Positions 18,584 through 27,959 are shown, counted from the stretch's first letter. The stretch: DNA of 64,000 bases from Epilithonimonas zeae (GCF_900141765.1 NZ_FSRK01000001.1:372001-436000), one strand, 5' to 3'. Numbers and translations are program-made. Notes: generated by a model from the sequence alone, not told the origin.

Positions 18584-18620
18584 CAAAAGGAATGATTTTT
18601 TTATTCCTTTTGTTTTTTTT
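18584..18620 (+). terminator. Intrinsic terminator after the synthase III gene
   Basis: A perfect 10-bp stem (CAAAAGGAAT/ATTCCTTTTG) is followed by eight T. It overlaps the first in-frame ATG (18592) of the metallophosphoesterase frame, which argues that translation of that gene begins later. A weaker AT-only hairpin lies just before it at 18541-18569. Confidence 0.85.
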
Positions 18621-18630
18621 ATATCATAGT

Positions 18631-19836
18631 ATGCAAAAGAATATTTTATTTCTTCTAGGAATTTTTTTAGTGTTGGAAACTTATGTTTATCAAGCTTTTA
18701 AAACAGTTTATACAAGCCAGAATGCAAGGTTTATTTATTGGATTCCTACCATTATCATTTATACTTTTTTGATTTATTCAGTCTTTACTTTCAATAGGGC
18801 TTCTCACAAGTATCTGAATTTCCAAATCGTCTTTTCGGTCATTTTAATTTTTGTTCTGCCGAAGATTTTAGTCGCTATTTTTCTTTTGATTGAGGATATT
18901 ATCAGACTTCTGAATTTCGGTTACAATTATGTCGCAACAGATAATCACATTTATCCGTCAAGGAGGAAGTTTATCAGCTTGGTTGGACTTGGTTCGGGAG
19001 CGATTCTGGCGGGAATGGTTTTGGATGGAATTATCTTTGGGAAATACCGTCACAAAGCAAGGATTGTAAGACTTAAACTCAAAAACTTACCAGCGAGTTT
19101 CAAAGGTTATAAAATTGTTCAGATTTCTGATGTTCACAGTGGGAGTTTCCAAAATCCCAAGAAATTGCAGCACGCTATCGATTTGATTAATGAGCAAAAT
19201 GCAGATTTGGTACTTTTTACCGGAGATATGGTTAATAATTATGCGGATGAATTTGTTCCCTTTATTGATTTGTTTTCTCAGATTAAGGGTAAGGACGGGA
19301 AATTTGCGGTTTTAGGAAATCACGATTACGGTGAATATGGCGAATGGAAAAATGAGGAAGAAAGAAGAAATAATATTCCACTTTTGGTTGAATATGAAAA
19401 GAAAGCTGGTTTCCAAATGCTTCGAAATGAGAATAGAATCATAGAAAGAAACGGGGAAAAATTATATATTTTAGGTGTAGAAAATTGGGGAATTCCACCG
19501 TTTCCACAGTTTGGAGATTTAGATAAAGCAACGCAAGATGTTCCTGTAGAATCTTGTAAAATCCTGATGTCTCACGACCCGTCACATTTTGATGCGGTAG
19601 TGAAAAATCATCCAAAAGACGTTCAATTAACGCTTTCCGGACACACGCACGGAATGCAGTTCGGAATTGATTTGAAGAATTTCAAATGGTCGCCTGTGAA
19701 ATATAAATATCCTAAATGGGCAGATTTATATCAAAGTGGCGATAAGTATCTCTATGTCAATCGTGGTTTTGGCGTTATTGGTTATCCAGGTAGGGTAGGA
19801 GTATTGCCAGAAATTACCGTGTTTGAGCTGAGTTAA
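18631..19836 (+). CDS. Membrane-anchored metallophosphoesterase (calcineurin-like)
   Basis: The 401-residue protein has four N-terminal TM helices (about residues 1-105) and a twin-helix linker, then a calcineurin-like phosphoesterase domain. All metal-site motifs are visible: ISDVHSG, FTGDMVNN, LGNHDYGEYGE, ILMSHDPSHF and LSGHTHGMQFG. This is the YkuE-like/membrane-bound arrangement in which the catalytic domain faces away from the cytoplasm or along the membrane. I use the ATG at 18631 (MQKNILF) because the earlier ATG at 18592 is embedded in a terminator. Substrate is unknown; lipid-linked phosphates are a possibility from family knowledge. Confidence 0.9.
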   Translation: MQKNILFLLGIFLVLETYVYQAFKTVYTSQNARFIYWIPTIIIYTFLIYSVFTFNRASHKYLNFQIVFSVILIFVLPKILVAIFLLIEDIIRLLNFGYNYVATDNHIYPSRRKFISLVGLGSGAILAGMVLDGIIFGKYRHKARIVRLKLKNLPASFKGYKIVQISDVHSGSFQNPKKLQHAIDLINEQNADLVLFTGDMVNNYADEFVPFIDLFSQIKGKDGKFAVLGNHDYGEYGEWKNEEERRNNIPLLVEYEKKAGFQMLRNENRIIERNGEKLYILGVENWGIPPFPQFGDLDKATQDVPVESCKILMSHDPSHFDAVVKNHPKDVQLTLSGHTHGMQFGIDLKNFKWSPVKYKYPKWADLYQSGDKYLYVNRGFGVIGYPGRVGVLPEITVFELS

Positions 19837-19845
19837 TTTAATAAT

Positions 19846-19884
19846 AAAAAGCCTGTTTATCAATATAATGATAGCAGGCTTTTT
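19846..19884. terminator. Strong terminator after the phosphoesterase gene
   Basis: The stem AAAAAGCCTG/CAGGCTTTTT is extended by TATCA/TGATA, with a T-run on the plus strand and an A-run on the other side. It can act in both directions. Confidence 0.85.
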
Positions 19885-20012
19885 GTATGGTTTCAGTAAA
19901 GTTACTGTATGGTTCCGTTAGCTAATTATAACTTTAAATAATTATCAATTATTCAAAAATATATTTTGTTATTTGCTGAATCTGAAAATTGAAATTAAAC
20001 TTTTTAAGCTTA

Positions 20013-20765
20013 TTAAAACAAATAATCCTTCATTCTCGATACAGCTATTTCATTTTCATCAATGAATTGAAATAGCTGCTCAAGACGGTCTTCAAATGTT
20101 CGGCCGGTATTTATCTTTTTGTAAAATGGCAAGTCAAAAGGTGATTCGTTTCGGTTGAAAAATTGCCACGCATTGACGTAAATCATCACGTACTCATTAT
20201 TCTTCAAACTCTCCAAAAGCATACTCTCATAATACTTCATCGGTGTGACCTGAAAGACATAATCATTGAACGGAAGTTGAGAGTAGGGTGACTGACTTTC
20301 CGGAACGATGGTCAAATCATTTTCGATATGAATTTCAGTTTTTGCAGTCAATTTTCGCCATAGAAAATTGAGCTTGGATTCTTCGATATTCGAAACATAA
20401 TTGAAGTCCAAATTCTTGATTTCGGAATACGAAATTTGATGATATTTTTGTCTCAAACCACGAACTGGTTTTTCCAAAAAATGCTCTAAATTTTGCTTGG
20501 TTTTTTCTATATTTTCTGGCGTGGAATTGACGTTATAAAATGCGATTTCGTGTCCTGAAAATGAAATCTTTTTTAGTAGTTTTTGAAGCTTGTCAACAAT
20601 AGAAACCTCAACGAAAAATGTTGCTTTGAACTCATGAAGTTCCAATAAAAGCAAAATGATTTCTGTTTTTTCTTCGATAGATGTAATCAATTCTTTTTCT
20701 GAAATATTTTTAGTGTTTAATATTTTATTTTCAGAAATTGATATGTTGAAAGTTAATAAAACCAC
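20013..20765 (-). CDS. Polysaccharide deacetylase-like protein, degenerate
   Basis: The 250-residue protein follows the NodB-homology layout: an N-terminal strand LLTFNIS, then FKATFFVE (about residue 48), SGHEIAFYN (about residue 72), a central strand region and a C-terminal FEDRLEQLFQFI. The metal-binding residues of active enzymes are not there: the first Asp pair is replaced by Asn-Ile-Ser and the H-x-x-x-H motif by HEIAFYN. It has no signal peptide. The frame is bounded upstream by TAA, and the first usable codon is a GTG at 20765. It probably folds as a deacetylase but is inactive or altered. Confidence 0.6.
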   Translation of the reverse strand: MVLLTFNISISENKILNTKNISEKELITSIEEKTEIILLLLELHEFKATFFVEVSIVDKLQKLLKKISFSGHEIAFYNVNSTPENIEKTKQNLEHFLEKPVRGLRQKYHQISYSEIKNLDFNYVSNIEESKLNFLWRKLTAKTEIHIENDLTIVPESQSPYSQLPFNDYVFQVTPMKYYESMLLESLKNNEYVMIYVNAWQFFNRNESPFDLPFYKKINTGRTFEDRLEQLFQFIDENEIAVSRMKDYLF

Positions 20766-20851
20766 TTAAACCAAAATTTATATTTTATTTATAATTAATT
20801 TAAAATCAAATGTTAAAATGTATTTAATCTAAATTAATTATTTAAATCTAG

Positions 20852-21805
20852 CTATTTGCCTAATTTCTTTTTAAGATTATTTATCATATCTATTGACATT
20901 GACGAAATATCAAACTTGTAATCTAATCTCCAGTCTTGTTTTGCAGCAGAATCATCAATACTCGCTGGCCAAGAATCTGCAATTGCCTGACGGAAATCCG
21001 GCTCATATTTTATCTCGAAATCAGGTATTGTTTTTTTGATTTCTGCTGCCAGCTCTTTTGGTGTAAAACTCATCCCTCCAAGGTTGTAAGAGTAACGTAA
21101 TTTCACCTGTTCTTTTGGAGCTGTCATCAGCTTGATTGTTGCGTCAATGGCGTCGTCCATATATAACATTGGCATCGCTGTATTTTCACTGATGAAGCTC
21201 GTATATTTTCCTTTTTCTACAGCCTCATAAAATATTTCTACAGCGTAATCTGTGGTACCTCCACCTGCTGGTGCTTTCCAGGAAATCAAACCTGGATAAC
21301 GAATACTTCTAATGTCAACTCCATACTTTTCGAAATAATATTCGCACCATTTTTCGCCTGCCATTTTTGATATTCCGTAAACAGTTGTCGGGTTCAAAAC
21401 AACTTCTTGCCCAACATTTTCTTTAGGTATTCCTTTTCCGAAAACGGCAATAGAACTTGGCCAGAAAATCTTTTTTAATGTTCCTTCTTTTGCTAATTCG
21501 CAAAGATGGATTAACGGATCAAGATTCAGTTTCCAAGCAAAAAGTGGTTGCTTTTCTGAAGTTCCGGATAAAAGCGATGCTAAATGATAAACGGTAGTAA
21601 TGTTGTGTTCTTTTATGACGTCTGTAACGGCTTGAAAATTAGTTACATCCAGTCTTTCGTAATAACCAGCTTCTGTAATGCCTTCTTTCCACTTGTCGAG
21701 TCCAGAAGCAATAACGTTTTCTTTACCATAAATTTCTGATAATCTAACGGTTAGTTCCGTTCCAATCTGCCCTAGTGCGCCGGTGATGAGAATTTTTTCT
21801 GTCAT
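20852..21805 (-). CDS. L-threonine 3-dehydrogenase, SDR type (NAD-dependent epimerase family)
   Basis: This 317-residue extended short-chain dehydrogenase begins with ILITGALGQIGTELT (Rossmann GxxGxxG) and has the Tyr-Lys pair in TVYGISKMAGEKW. The stretch RSIRYPGLIS...GGGTTDYAVEIF is characteristic of the bacterial/animal SDR-type threonine dehydrogenases, first characterised in flavobacteria, which oxidise L-threonine to 2-amino-3-ketobutyrate. I choose the ATG at 21805 over a TTG at 21835, because the TTG overlaps the promoter at 21833-21864. Confidence 0.85.
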   Translation of the reverse strand: MTEKILITGALGQIGTELTVRLSEIYGKENVIASGLDKWKEGITEAGYYERLDVTNFQAVTDVIKEHNITTVYHLASLLSGTSEKQPLFAWKLNLDPLIHLCELAKEGTLKKIFWPSSIAVFGKGIPKENVGQEVVLNPTTVYGISKMAGEKWCEYYFEKYGVDIRSIRYPGLISWKAPAGGGTTDYAVEIFYEAVEKGKYTSFISENTAMPMLYMDDAIDATIKLMTAPKEQVKLRYSYNLGGMSFTPKELAAEIKKTIPDFEIKYEPDFRQAIADSWPASIDDSAAKQDWRLDYKFDISSMSIDMINNLKKKLGK

Positions 21806-21832
21806 AGTTTCATTTTTACTTTTCTTGATTCG

Positions 21833-21864
21833 CAAATCTAATTAAATTTGGGATTGAGAATCAA
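21833..21864 (-). promoter_or_regulatory. Promoter of the threonine dehydrogenase gene
   Basis: The minus strand reads TTG, 21 bp, TAGATTTG. It overlaps a plus-strand -7 box (TAAATTTG, 21843-21850) for the divergent sulfurtransferase gene. Confidence 0.6.
21843..21850 (+). promoter_or_regulatory. -7 box of the sulfurtransferase gene
   Basis: TAAATTTG matches TAnnTTTG, 50 bp before the ATG. The nearest TTG (21825-21827) is only 15 bp upstream, a short spacing. Confidence 0.4.
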
Positions 21865-21900
21865 AAAGAATTCCAATAAATTTTTTAAAAATATCATAAT

Positions 21901-22731
21901 ATGAAAAATCAATCGCCAATAATTGAAGTTGCTGAACTTTTTACCATATCTGAAAATCCGAATCTGAGAATTTTTGATGGCCGAACTGGTCCAAATGCTA
22001 AAGAAGAATATCTTAAAAAACATCTTGAAAATTCGGTTTTTGTTGATTTGAATTCTGATTTGGCCGAAATTGATAATCCAAAAAATGGAGGAAGACATCC
22101 GCTACCAAAGTTTGAAGATTTTATAAAAACTTTAGGGAGTTTAGGAATTGATAAAGATTCTCACGTTGTAATTTATGATGATAAAAACGGAGCTAATGCA
22201 GCAGCGAGATTTTGGTGGATGTTGCGTGCGGTTGGTCAGACCAATGTTCAGGTTCTGAATGGTGGTTTGCAGTTTGCAGAAAATCAAAATTACCCTTTGA
22301 GCTCTGGTGAAGATTCTTATCCAGAAACCGACTATATTTCTGGACACCAAGACTGGCAATTGCCACAAATCTGGATGGATGATGTTAAATTGGCAACACA
22401 AGATTCGGGTTCTGTGATTGTTGATGTCCGAGAATCTCAACGGTATGACGGTATCACAGAGCTAATTGATTTGATTGCAGGACATATCCCGAATGCTAAG
22501 AATTTTCCATTCATTGATAATCTGGATGACGATGGTTTGTTCAAATCTCCTGAACTTCTCAAAAATTTGTATTCAGAATTATTTGAAAATTATGACCAAA
22601 ATAAAATCACGTTCCATTGCGGAAGTGGCGTGACGGCTTGTCATTCTCTTTTAGCTTTGGACTACGCCGGTTTTGATATTCCGAATTTGTATGTTGGAAG
22701 CTGGAGCGAGTGGAGCAGAAACGAAGTTTAG
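21901..22731 (+). CDS. Sulfurtransferase (thiosulfate/3-mercaptopyruvate type)
   Basis: This protein has two rhodanese domains and 276 residues. The N-terminal domain is inactive (the loop residue is not Cys), with VVIYDDKNGANAAARFWWML near residue 85. The C-terminal domain has the active loop HCGSGVTACHS with Cys240. The CGSGVT(A) loop is the one found in 3-mercaptopyruvate sulfurtransferases such as SseA. It moves sulfane sulfur to thiols or cyanide in the cytoplasm. It is divergent from the threonine dehydrogenase gene. Confidence 0.9.
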   Translation: MKNQSPIIEVAELFTISENPNLRIFDGRTGPNAKEEYLKKHLENSVFVDLNSDLAEIDNPKNGGRHPLPKFEDFIKTLGSLGIDKDSHVVIYDDKNGANAAARFWWMLRAVGQTNVQVLNGGLQFAENQNYPLSSGEDSYPETDYISGHQDWQLPQIWMDDVKLATQDSGSVIVDVRESQRYDGITELIDLIAGHIPNAKNFPFIDNLDDDGLFKSPELLKNLYSELFENYDQNKITFHCGSGVTACHSLLALDYAGFDIPNLYVGSWSEWSRNEV

Positions 22732-22788
22732 TTATGAATAATGAATGCATTTGAAAACTCATAATTAATAATTTATAACTCATAATTA

Positions 22789-25700
22789 TTAAAAGCTCGC
22801 TCGTATTTGCATACTTCCGATATGGATTGTTCGGTCACCAGAGTTACGGCCTTCATAGTTTACATTAAGTTGAATAAAGGAATTAATTGCTTGTTGGATA
22901 TATAATGTCCAGACTTGATTTTTTCCAGCTTTTAGACCTTCCAGCATTTGATTTCCGACGATGCTGAAACTATTGCCTGTAAAATCATTATTGATGAAAG
23001 AGAAATTAGCTCTTACAGAAGTTTTCGCTTTTTCCCATTGCAAAGTTCCGGAGATCTCGTAGGTTTTCAAAAGTTCATCGCCATCGGTTCTTTTTTTCTG
23101 ACGAAGCGCGCCAGATAATTCGGTTTGCAAAGTTTCGGTTAGCTTATAGGTTCCTTTTGGTTTAGTTTCCCAGTTTTGAAGAAGGTAATTTCTGGAAGCA
23201 TAAACCTGAGAGCTGTTTGTGACATTTTGCAAGGTGTTTTCCCAATCTGTTCGGAAAGTCTTGGAAAACGAATAACCGACGTTCAGGAAATGAGATTTCT
23301 GTCCGTGTGCTTCGTTACTGTAATTGGCATTAACCAAATTATCATTATCGGTGTATCGGTAACTGCCGTTCCAACCGGATTTATCATTGGAATTAAATAA
23401 AGCCGAAGCCAAAATATTCTGTGTTCTCAGCAATTGGTCAGCCTGTTTTTCGAAAGGATTCCAGACCAGAACCTTGCTGCCTTTCATATAAGAATTTTGA
23501 GAAAGTAAGGACAAATTGAAGTTCCAACGCTTCAGAAAAGCATTTTCAGAACTGATAATGACAGATGGATTTACGAATAAAGCGACTTGTAATTTGTTTT
23601 TGTTGGAAGCGAGATAATTCACGCTATTTGTGTAAACTCTGATGTATTGCGCCAAATCTGCATATTCCGCCACCTCAAACTCATCCAATTGCTGGATGCC
23701 GTCATTGTTGTAATCCGTCCATTTGTATACGCCCTGTCCATCGGTTACTTTGATGTATTGGAACTCACGTTGCGCTTCCTGACCGTTTCCAAGTTCGTAG
23801 AAAAGCTGAAGGCGCATCCCGTTTTTGAATAATTGCTGATTGTATAAAATATTTCCCACCACAAAATCCTGATTCTGGTCATTTGCCAAAGTCTGATTTT
23901 CATAATAGAATTTTCTGTAATGAACCAAAGTCGATAATTGTGTTTTTTCCGTTTTGATGATTTGACTTTCCGCCATCAATCCCAAAATATTATTCATCTT
24001 CTGAAGACGATTATCCTGTACCGAATCATTACTTCGAAGATAAACCTTAGTCAATAATTTGGTTCGTGCAGAATCAGCGATTTTTTTCTGAATGAAAACC
24101 TCTTTCCAGCTGAAACTCGTTACATCTAACAATTGCGTGGCGTTATATTTTTTCTCGTTGTGTTCCATAGAACCTCCCAACATCCAGCTCCCTTTTTTGC
24201 CTACCATTTCTGTGGAGACAGCTCCTCGGATGAAAGTTGTGTTAAGGTCAGTCGATTTGGTGTCGAGATAAGAAACCGCTGCGAGATTATTGAATTTACC
24301 GATTTTCCAAATGGCATCGATGTCATTTTTGATTCCTTTGTAAGTGTCGGTTTCTTCAAGATAATTCAGTTTATAATTGATTTTTGAAGTTTTGTTAAAG
24401 TCATTTAAAAAAGAGAAAATAAATCTATTCTGAGTAATCTGGCTGAACTCATTGGTCAGGTTAAAATCTCTCCAGAAATCAACATTGTTAATTCTATCCA
24501 AAATATGGAAGTTCTTCTGAATCATTTGATATTCCAACATTGGCGTTCCTGTCCAGGTGTTTTTTCGGAATGTTTTGTTGGCATAAATTCTTGCAGCGTA
24601 ACCAATATTTTTATCATTATCTCTGGACGAAAACATATTGATGTCATAATTGCTCATCGATACATCGGTCCCAATGATACCTTCATTTAAAGCATATTCG
24701 AAATTTGCTGAATAAACTTGTGCTTTTTCCGGCGCCGGCAATTTTCTAACTGCCATATAATCTCCCAAACCGCTTCCAACATATTGGAAAACACGTCCGT
24801 TGTTAGTGGACTGCTGTAATTGATAATCACCTTTTCCACTGCCAAAATAAGTGAATGAAACCTGATACAAAACCTGAGTTTGGTCTGTAGAAAACTCATA
24901 ATGGAAAGAGTCTGTATCGAATATTTTTTTGTAGAGAATTTTATTCACATCATATTCCGTTTCTACACCTGATGGCGAATACATTGCATCAGGATTGTTC
25001 CCTGCATTGACTAAAGTTTGCTGGTCTTCTTCACTAAGATTTAATGAAAGTGGTGCGTTTTTATTATCATTCTCCATAAACCAACTGAATCCCGCTTTGA
25101 GCTTCTCACGCTGATGTTTGATGTTTCCGGTAATTAAAAATCTTGTGTAATTTCGATTGCTATAGTTATAAGATACGTTGATGAAATTCTGAGAATAAAT
25201 CGGTCTAAAACTAGTAAAAGTGATTTCTCCCGTATTGTAATTAATGATGTAATCCTGATTTTCGCCACGTTTCATCAAAATTCCATCGATATAAACCTGC
25301 TCTGAACCAGAAATAATTGTGATGAATAATTCGCCGTTTTTTCCAGTCAATCGATAAGGTCCCTGGTTGCCTTCAACACCTTGGAATCGCATCCTGAAAA
25401 ATTCACTTCGGGCAACACCTCCGGAAACATCAACTGAAGTTTTGTTACCATTCTTTTCCCAATTTGTAAGAAACTGCAATCCCATACTTCGCCTTTGGTA
25501 ACGACCGAAATAGGTCGTTTCATCATTAAGGTCGAGATGCCCAGCTCTTATTATGCTGTGGTTTTTGATGTTAAGTTGAAGATAGATTTTGTCAAACTCC
25601 TGCAATGTTTGAGTGTAACCATCAGCCTGAACTGGAAGATTGTGGTCTGAAATAGAAGCCAAAATCGAAACATCAGGACTCAGTTTTCCGGAAATCTGCA

Positions 25701-26031
25701 TATCCATAGAACTTTGCACAGATGAACCCTGATTATTTCCAAAAGTAATTCCTCTAATAATAGAACCTTTGGAGTTAAGTTCTCCAAGGATTCTTTTCTT
25801 GTCATTTTTAACGAGCACTTCTTCATCATAAATCACGCGATTTTGTTTTTTGATGAAGTCGAGCGTGTCTTTGGTGAAAAAATCCTGATTGATTTTAGAA
25901 ATTAGAATACTGTCTTTTTTGAGGGAATCCTGCGGGATATTAGGATTTTTCCAATTGAAAATCTGTGCATTAACCGAAATTAGTGCAAAAAAAGTACAGA
26001 TTATTAGAAAAATTTTATTTATCTTCGACAC
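22789..26031 (-). CDS. Very large outer-membrane beta-barrel protein, unknown function
   Basis: The 1080-residue protein has a signal peptide (residues 1-23, cut near VNAQ). It continues with a conserved-looking N-terminal third (RGITFGNNQGSS, GKLSPDVSILASISDHN) and a segment resembling a surface Ig-like or plug element (QVYIDGILMKRGENQDYIINY). After about residue 300 it is almost wholly alternating aromatic/hydrophobic strands, ending in IGSMQIRASF (terminal Phe, as in outer-membrane barrels). The start is a GTG at 26031: no ATG precedes the signal peptide in frame, and upstream codons offer none. I cannot name the family beyond a large Bacteroidota outer-membrane protein. Confidence 0.75.
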   Translation of the reverse strand: MSKINKIFLIICTFFALISVNAQIFNWKNPNIPQDSLKKDSILISKINQDFFTKDTLDFIKKQNRVIYDEEVLVKNDKKRILGELNSKGSIIRGITFGNNQGSSVQSSMDMQISGKLSPDVSILASISDHNLPVQADGYTQTLQEFDKIYLQLNIKNHSIIRAGHLDLNDETTYFGRYQRRSMGLQFLTNWEKNGNKTSVDVSGGVARSEFFRMRFQGVEGNQGPYRLTGKNGELFITIISGSEQVYIDGILMKRGENQDYIINYNTGEITFTSFRPIYSQNFINVSYNYSNRNYTRFLITGNIKHQREKLKAGFSWFMENDNKNAPLSLNLSEEDQQTLVNAGNNPDAMYSPSGVETEYDVNKILYKKIFDTDSFHYEFSTDQTQVLYQVSFTYFGSGKGDYQLQQSTNNGRVFQYVGSGLGDYMAVRKLPAPEKAQVYSANFEYALNEGIIGTDVSMSNYDINMFSSRDNDKNIGYAARIYANKTFRKNTWTGTPMLEYQMIQKNFHILDRINNVDFWRDFNLTNEFSQITQNRFIFSFLNDFNKTSKINYKLNYLEETDTYKGIKNDIDAIWKIGKFNNLAAVSYLDTKSTDLNTTFIRGAVSTEMVGKKGSWMLGGSMEHNEKKYNATQLLDVTSFSWKEVFIQKKIADSARTKLLTKVYLRSNDSVQDNRLQKMNNILGLMAESQIIKTEKTQLSTLVHYRKFYYENQTLANDQNQDFVVGNILYNQQLFKNGMRLQLFYELGNGQEAQREFQYIKVTDGQGVYKWTDYNNDGIQQLDEFEVAEYADLAQYIRVYTNSVNYLASNKNKLQVALFVNPSVIISSENAFLKRWNFNLSLLSQNSYMKGSKVLVWNPFEKQADQLLRTQNILASALFNSNDKSGWNGSYRYTDNDNLVNANYSNEAHGQKSHFLNVGYSFSKTFRTDWENTLQNVTNSSQVYASRNYLLQNWETKPKGTYKLTETLQTELSGALRQKKRTDGDELLKTYEISGTLQWEKAKTSVRANFSFINNDFTGNSFSIVGNQMLEGLKAGKNQVWTLYIQQAINSFIQLNVNYEGRNSGDRTIHIGSMQIRASF

Positions 26032-26137
26032 CCTTTTCTTGTGATGTGTAAATGTACTAATAATAGGCTTTACAGCGAATTAACAATTATTTAAAACGGA
26101 AACAGGGGATATAAAATTATACTTGACATTAAAATTT

Positions 26138-26145
26138 TATATTTG
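26138..26145 (+). promoter_or_regulatory. -7 box of the first T9SS-type secreted protein
   Basis: TATATTTG lies 49 bp before the ATG. A TTG is present at 26123-26125 but at only 12 bp spacing. Confidence 0.45.
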
Positions 26146-26194
26146 GCACTCGTAAAAACAAACAGAATTAATAACAATTTTTAAACTTTATATT

Positions 26195-26962
26195 ATGAAA
26201 AAATTCTATTCTTTATTGGCAGCAGTCGCTTTGACTGCAACAGTAAATGCGCAAGTATTTTCTGAAAACTTTGATACATTAACAGGAGCATCTACTTACA
26301 CTGGAGGAAACTCTGGAGGATGGAGTGGAAGTATTGCTACAGGACCTTTGACAGGCAAATTAGCTGGCTGGGTAAATACTTCAGCTGCAGGAGGTGATAA
26401 ATGTCTTAAATTAGGTTCTGGAAGTAATATGGGAAGTGCAATTACTCCTGAATTCTCTACAACTGCAACTGCACTTAAATTAACTTTCAGAGCAGGAGCT
26501 TGGAATAGTACAAACGAAAAAGTAACAATCACTGTAAGTGTTGCTGGCGGTAGTGCTACAGTAGCAGATGGTGCAATCACACTAACTAAAGGAGAATTTA
26601 ATACTTATACAGTTAATTTAACAAATGTTGTAGGACCACTAAAGCTTAAATTTTCTGCAGATGTAGCTGCTAATAACCGTTTTTTCTTGGATGATGTTTT
26701 AGTTGAAGATGCAGCTACAATGGCAGTAGGAGATGCTACAAAAGGAAAAGCTAACTTGGTGAAAAATACAATCGTAGCAAATGAATTAATCTTCGGAGCT
26801 TCTGCAAAAGTATCAGTTTACAATACTGCTGGTCAAGTTGTAAAAACTGCTGCGGTTGCTGAAAACTCCAGATTAGATGTTTCTGCTTTGCCAAAAGGAA
26901 CTTATGTAGTAACGGGTCTTGTTAATGGACAAGCTGTATCTCAAAAAGTAATTAAGAAATAA
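26195..26962 (+). CDS. T9SS-type secreted protein 1 of a tandem cluster
   Basis: The 255-residue protein begins with the signal peptide MKKFYSLLAAVALTATVNAQ. A beta-rich middle of about 150 residues follows (FSENFDTLTGASTYTGG, and FFLDDVLVE at its end, a choice-of-anchor/CBM-like jelly-roll pattern). It ends with an 80-residue C-terminal domain (KVSVYNTAGQVVK...KGTYVVTGLVNGQAVSQKVIKK) of the T9SS sorting type. It should be exported and anchored on the surface or released. The ligand is unknown. A terminator follows at once. Confidence 0.85.
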   Translation: MKKFYSLLAAVALTATVNAQVFSENFDTLTGASTYTGGNSGGWSGSIATGPLTGKLAGWVNTSAAGGDKCLKLGSGSNMGSAITPEFSTTATALKLTFRAGAWNSTNEKVTITVSVAGGSATVADGAITLTKGEFNTYTVNLTNVVGPLKLKFSADVAANNRFFLDDVLVEDAATMAVGDATKGKANLVKNTIVANELIFGASAKVSVYNTAGQVVKTAAVAENSRLDVSALPKGTYVVTGLVNGQAVSQKVIKK

Positions 26963-26989
26963 TCTTAATTTATCTAATAAACTATATTG

Positions 26990-27017
26990 CGCTACCATTT
27001 TTGGTAGCGTTTTTTTG
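26990..27017 (+). terminator. Terminator after T9SS-type protein 1
   Basis: The stem CGCTACCA/TGGTAGCG is followed by seven T on the plus strand. Confidence 0.85.
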
Positions 27018-27118
27018 TTAATATAATATTAAGTAAAATGAATTTAAATGAAACTTTAAGTTATTGATTGTTATTCTATTATTAATATTTAGTCAATACA
27101 GAATAGGGAGAGTCATGA

Positions 27119-27126
27119 TAGATTTG
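27119..27126 (+). promoter_or_regulatory. -7 box of T9SS-type protein 2
   Basis: TAGATTTG lies 31 bp before the ATG and matches TAnnTTTG. With terminators on both sides, the gene appears to be its own transcription unit. Confidence 0.45.
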
Positions 27127-27157
27127 TCACAAACAAAATCTTTAATACATACTAATT

Positions 27158-27937
27158 ATGAAAAAGTTCTATTCTTTATTAGCTGCAGTTTTTTTAACTG
27201 CAACAATCAATGCACAAATCTATTCTACAGGATTTGAATCAAGCGATAGTTTCTCATCAGACAACGTTTACAATAATACAACAGTTACGTTTAGTGGTGC
27301 TGCAGGGAAACAATGGGGGACGTTCTACGGAACACCTTCTACCACTTCTCCGCTGACAGGGAACCAATCTATGCAAATGAGATGGTACACAAGTGCGACT
27401 AGCAGCAAAGGTTACACGTATACTAATTTCAATACTACTGGTGTTGAGAAAGTGACATTTAGTGCGGCCAATACCAATGGAATTAATGTTATCGTTTCTT
27501 ATTCCGCCAATAACGGAACCACTTGGTTAAGCCCACAAACCTTCACATTAACTACTACAAAAACCGAGTATACTTATAATGTGCCATCGTCAGCTACAGG
27601 AGGACTTAGATTCAAATTTGAATTAACTTATGCTACAGCTCCTACTGCGACATCCAGACTCTATATTGATGATGTCAAATTCTTTGCGCCTACAATGGCC
27701 GCAATAGATGCTGCGAAAGGAAAAACTAATTTGGTTAAAAATACAATTGTCTCAAACGAATTGATTTTTGGGACTTCTGCAAGAGTATCTGTTTATAACA
27801 CAGCTGGTCAGGTTGTGAAAGTTGCTGAAGTGACTGAAAACACAAGATTAGAAGTTTCGGCTTTGCCAAAAGGAACTTATATCGTAACAGGTCTTATTAA
27901 TGGACAAGCAGTTTCACAAAAAGTAATTAAAAAGTAA
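27158..27937 (+). CDS. T9SS-type secreted protein 2 of a tandem cluster
   Basis: The 259-residue protein has the signal peptide MKKFYSLLAAVFLTATINAQ, nearly identical to that of the gene before it. It has a different jelly-roll-like middle (YSTGFESSDSFSSDN, ending LYIDDVKFFAP) and almost the same C-terminal sorting domain (RVSVYNTAGQVVK to the KVIKK end). The shared ends and unshared middle suggest duplication followed by domain divergence or exchange. It is exported; the ligand is unknown. Confidence 0.85.
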   Translation: MKKFYSLLAAVFLTATINAQIYSTGFESSDSFSSDNVYNNTTVTFSGAAGKQWGTFYGTPSTTSPLTGNQSMQMRWYTSATSSKGYTYTNFNTTGVEKVTFSAANTNGINVIVSYSANNGTTWLSPQTFTLTTTKTEYTYNVPSSATGGLRFKFELTYATAPTATSRLYIDDVKFFAPTMAAIDAAKGKTNLVKNTIVSNELIFGTSARVSVYNTAGQVVKVAEVTENTRLEVSALPKGTYIVTGLINGQAVSQKVIKK

Positions 27938-27959
27938 TTATTCCCTTTAATTATTACAA

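Noticed and set aside
22757-22788. Two copies of ACTCATAATTA between the sulfurtransferase and the large outer-membrane gene.
   Set aside because: Short AT-rich repeats are expected by chance in AT-rich spacers; no structure or gene link seen.
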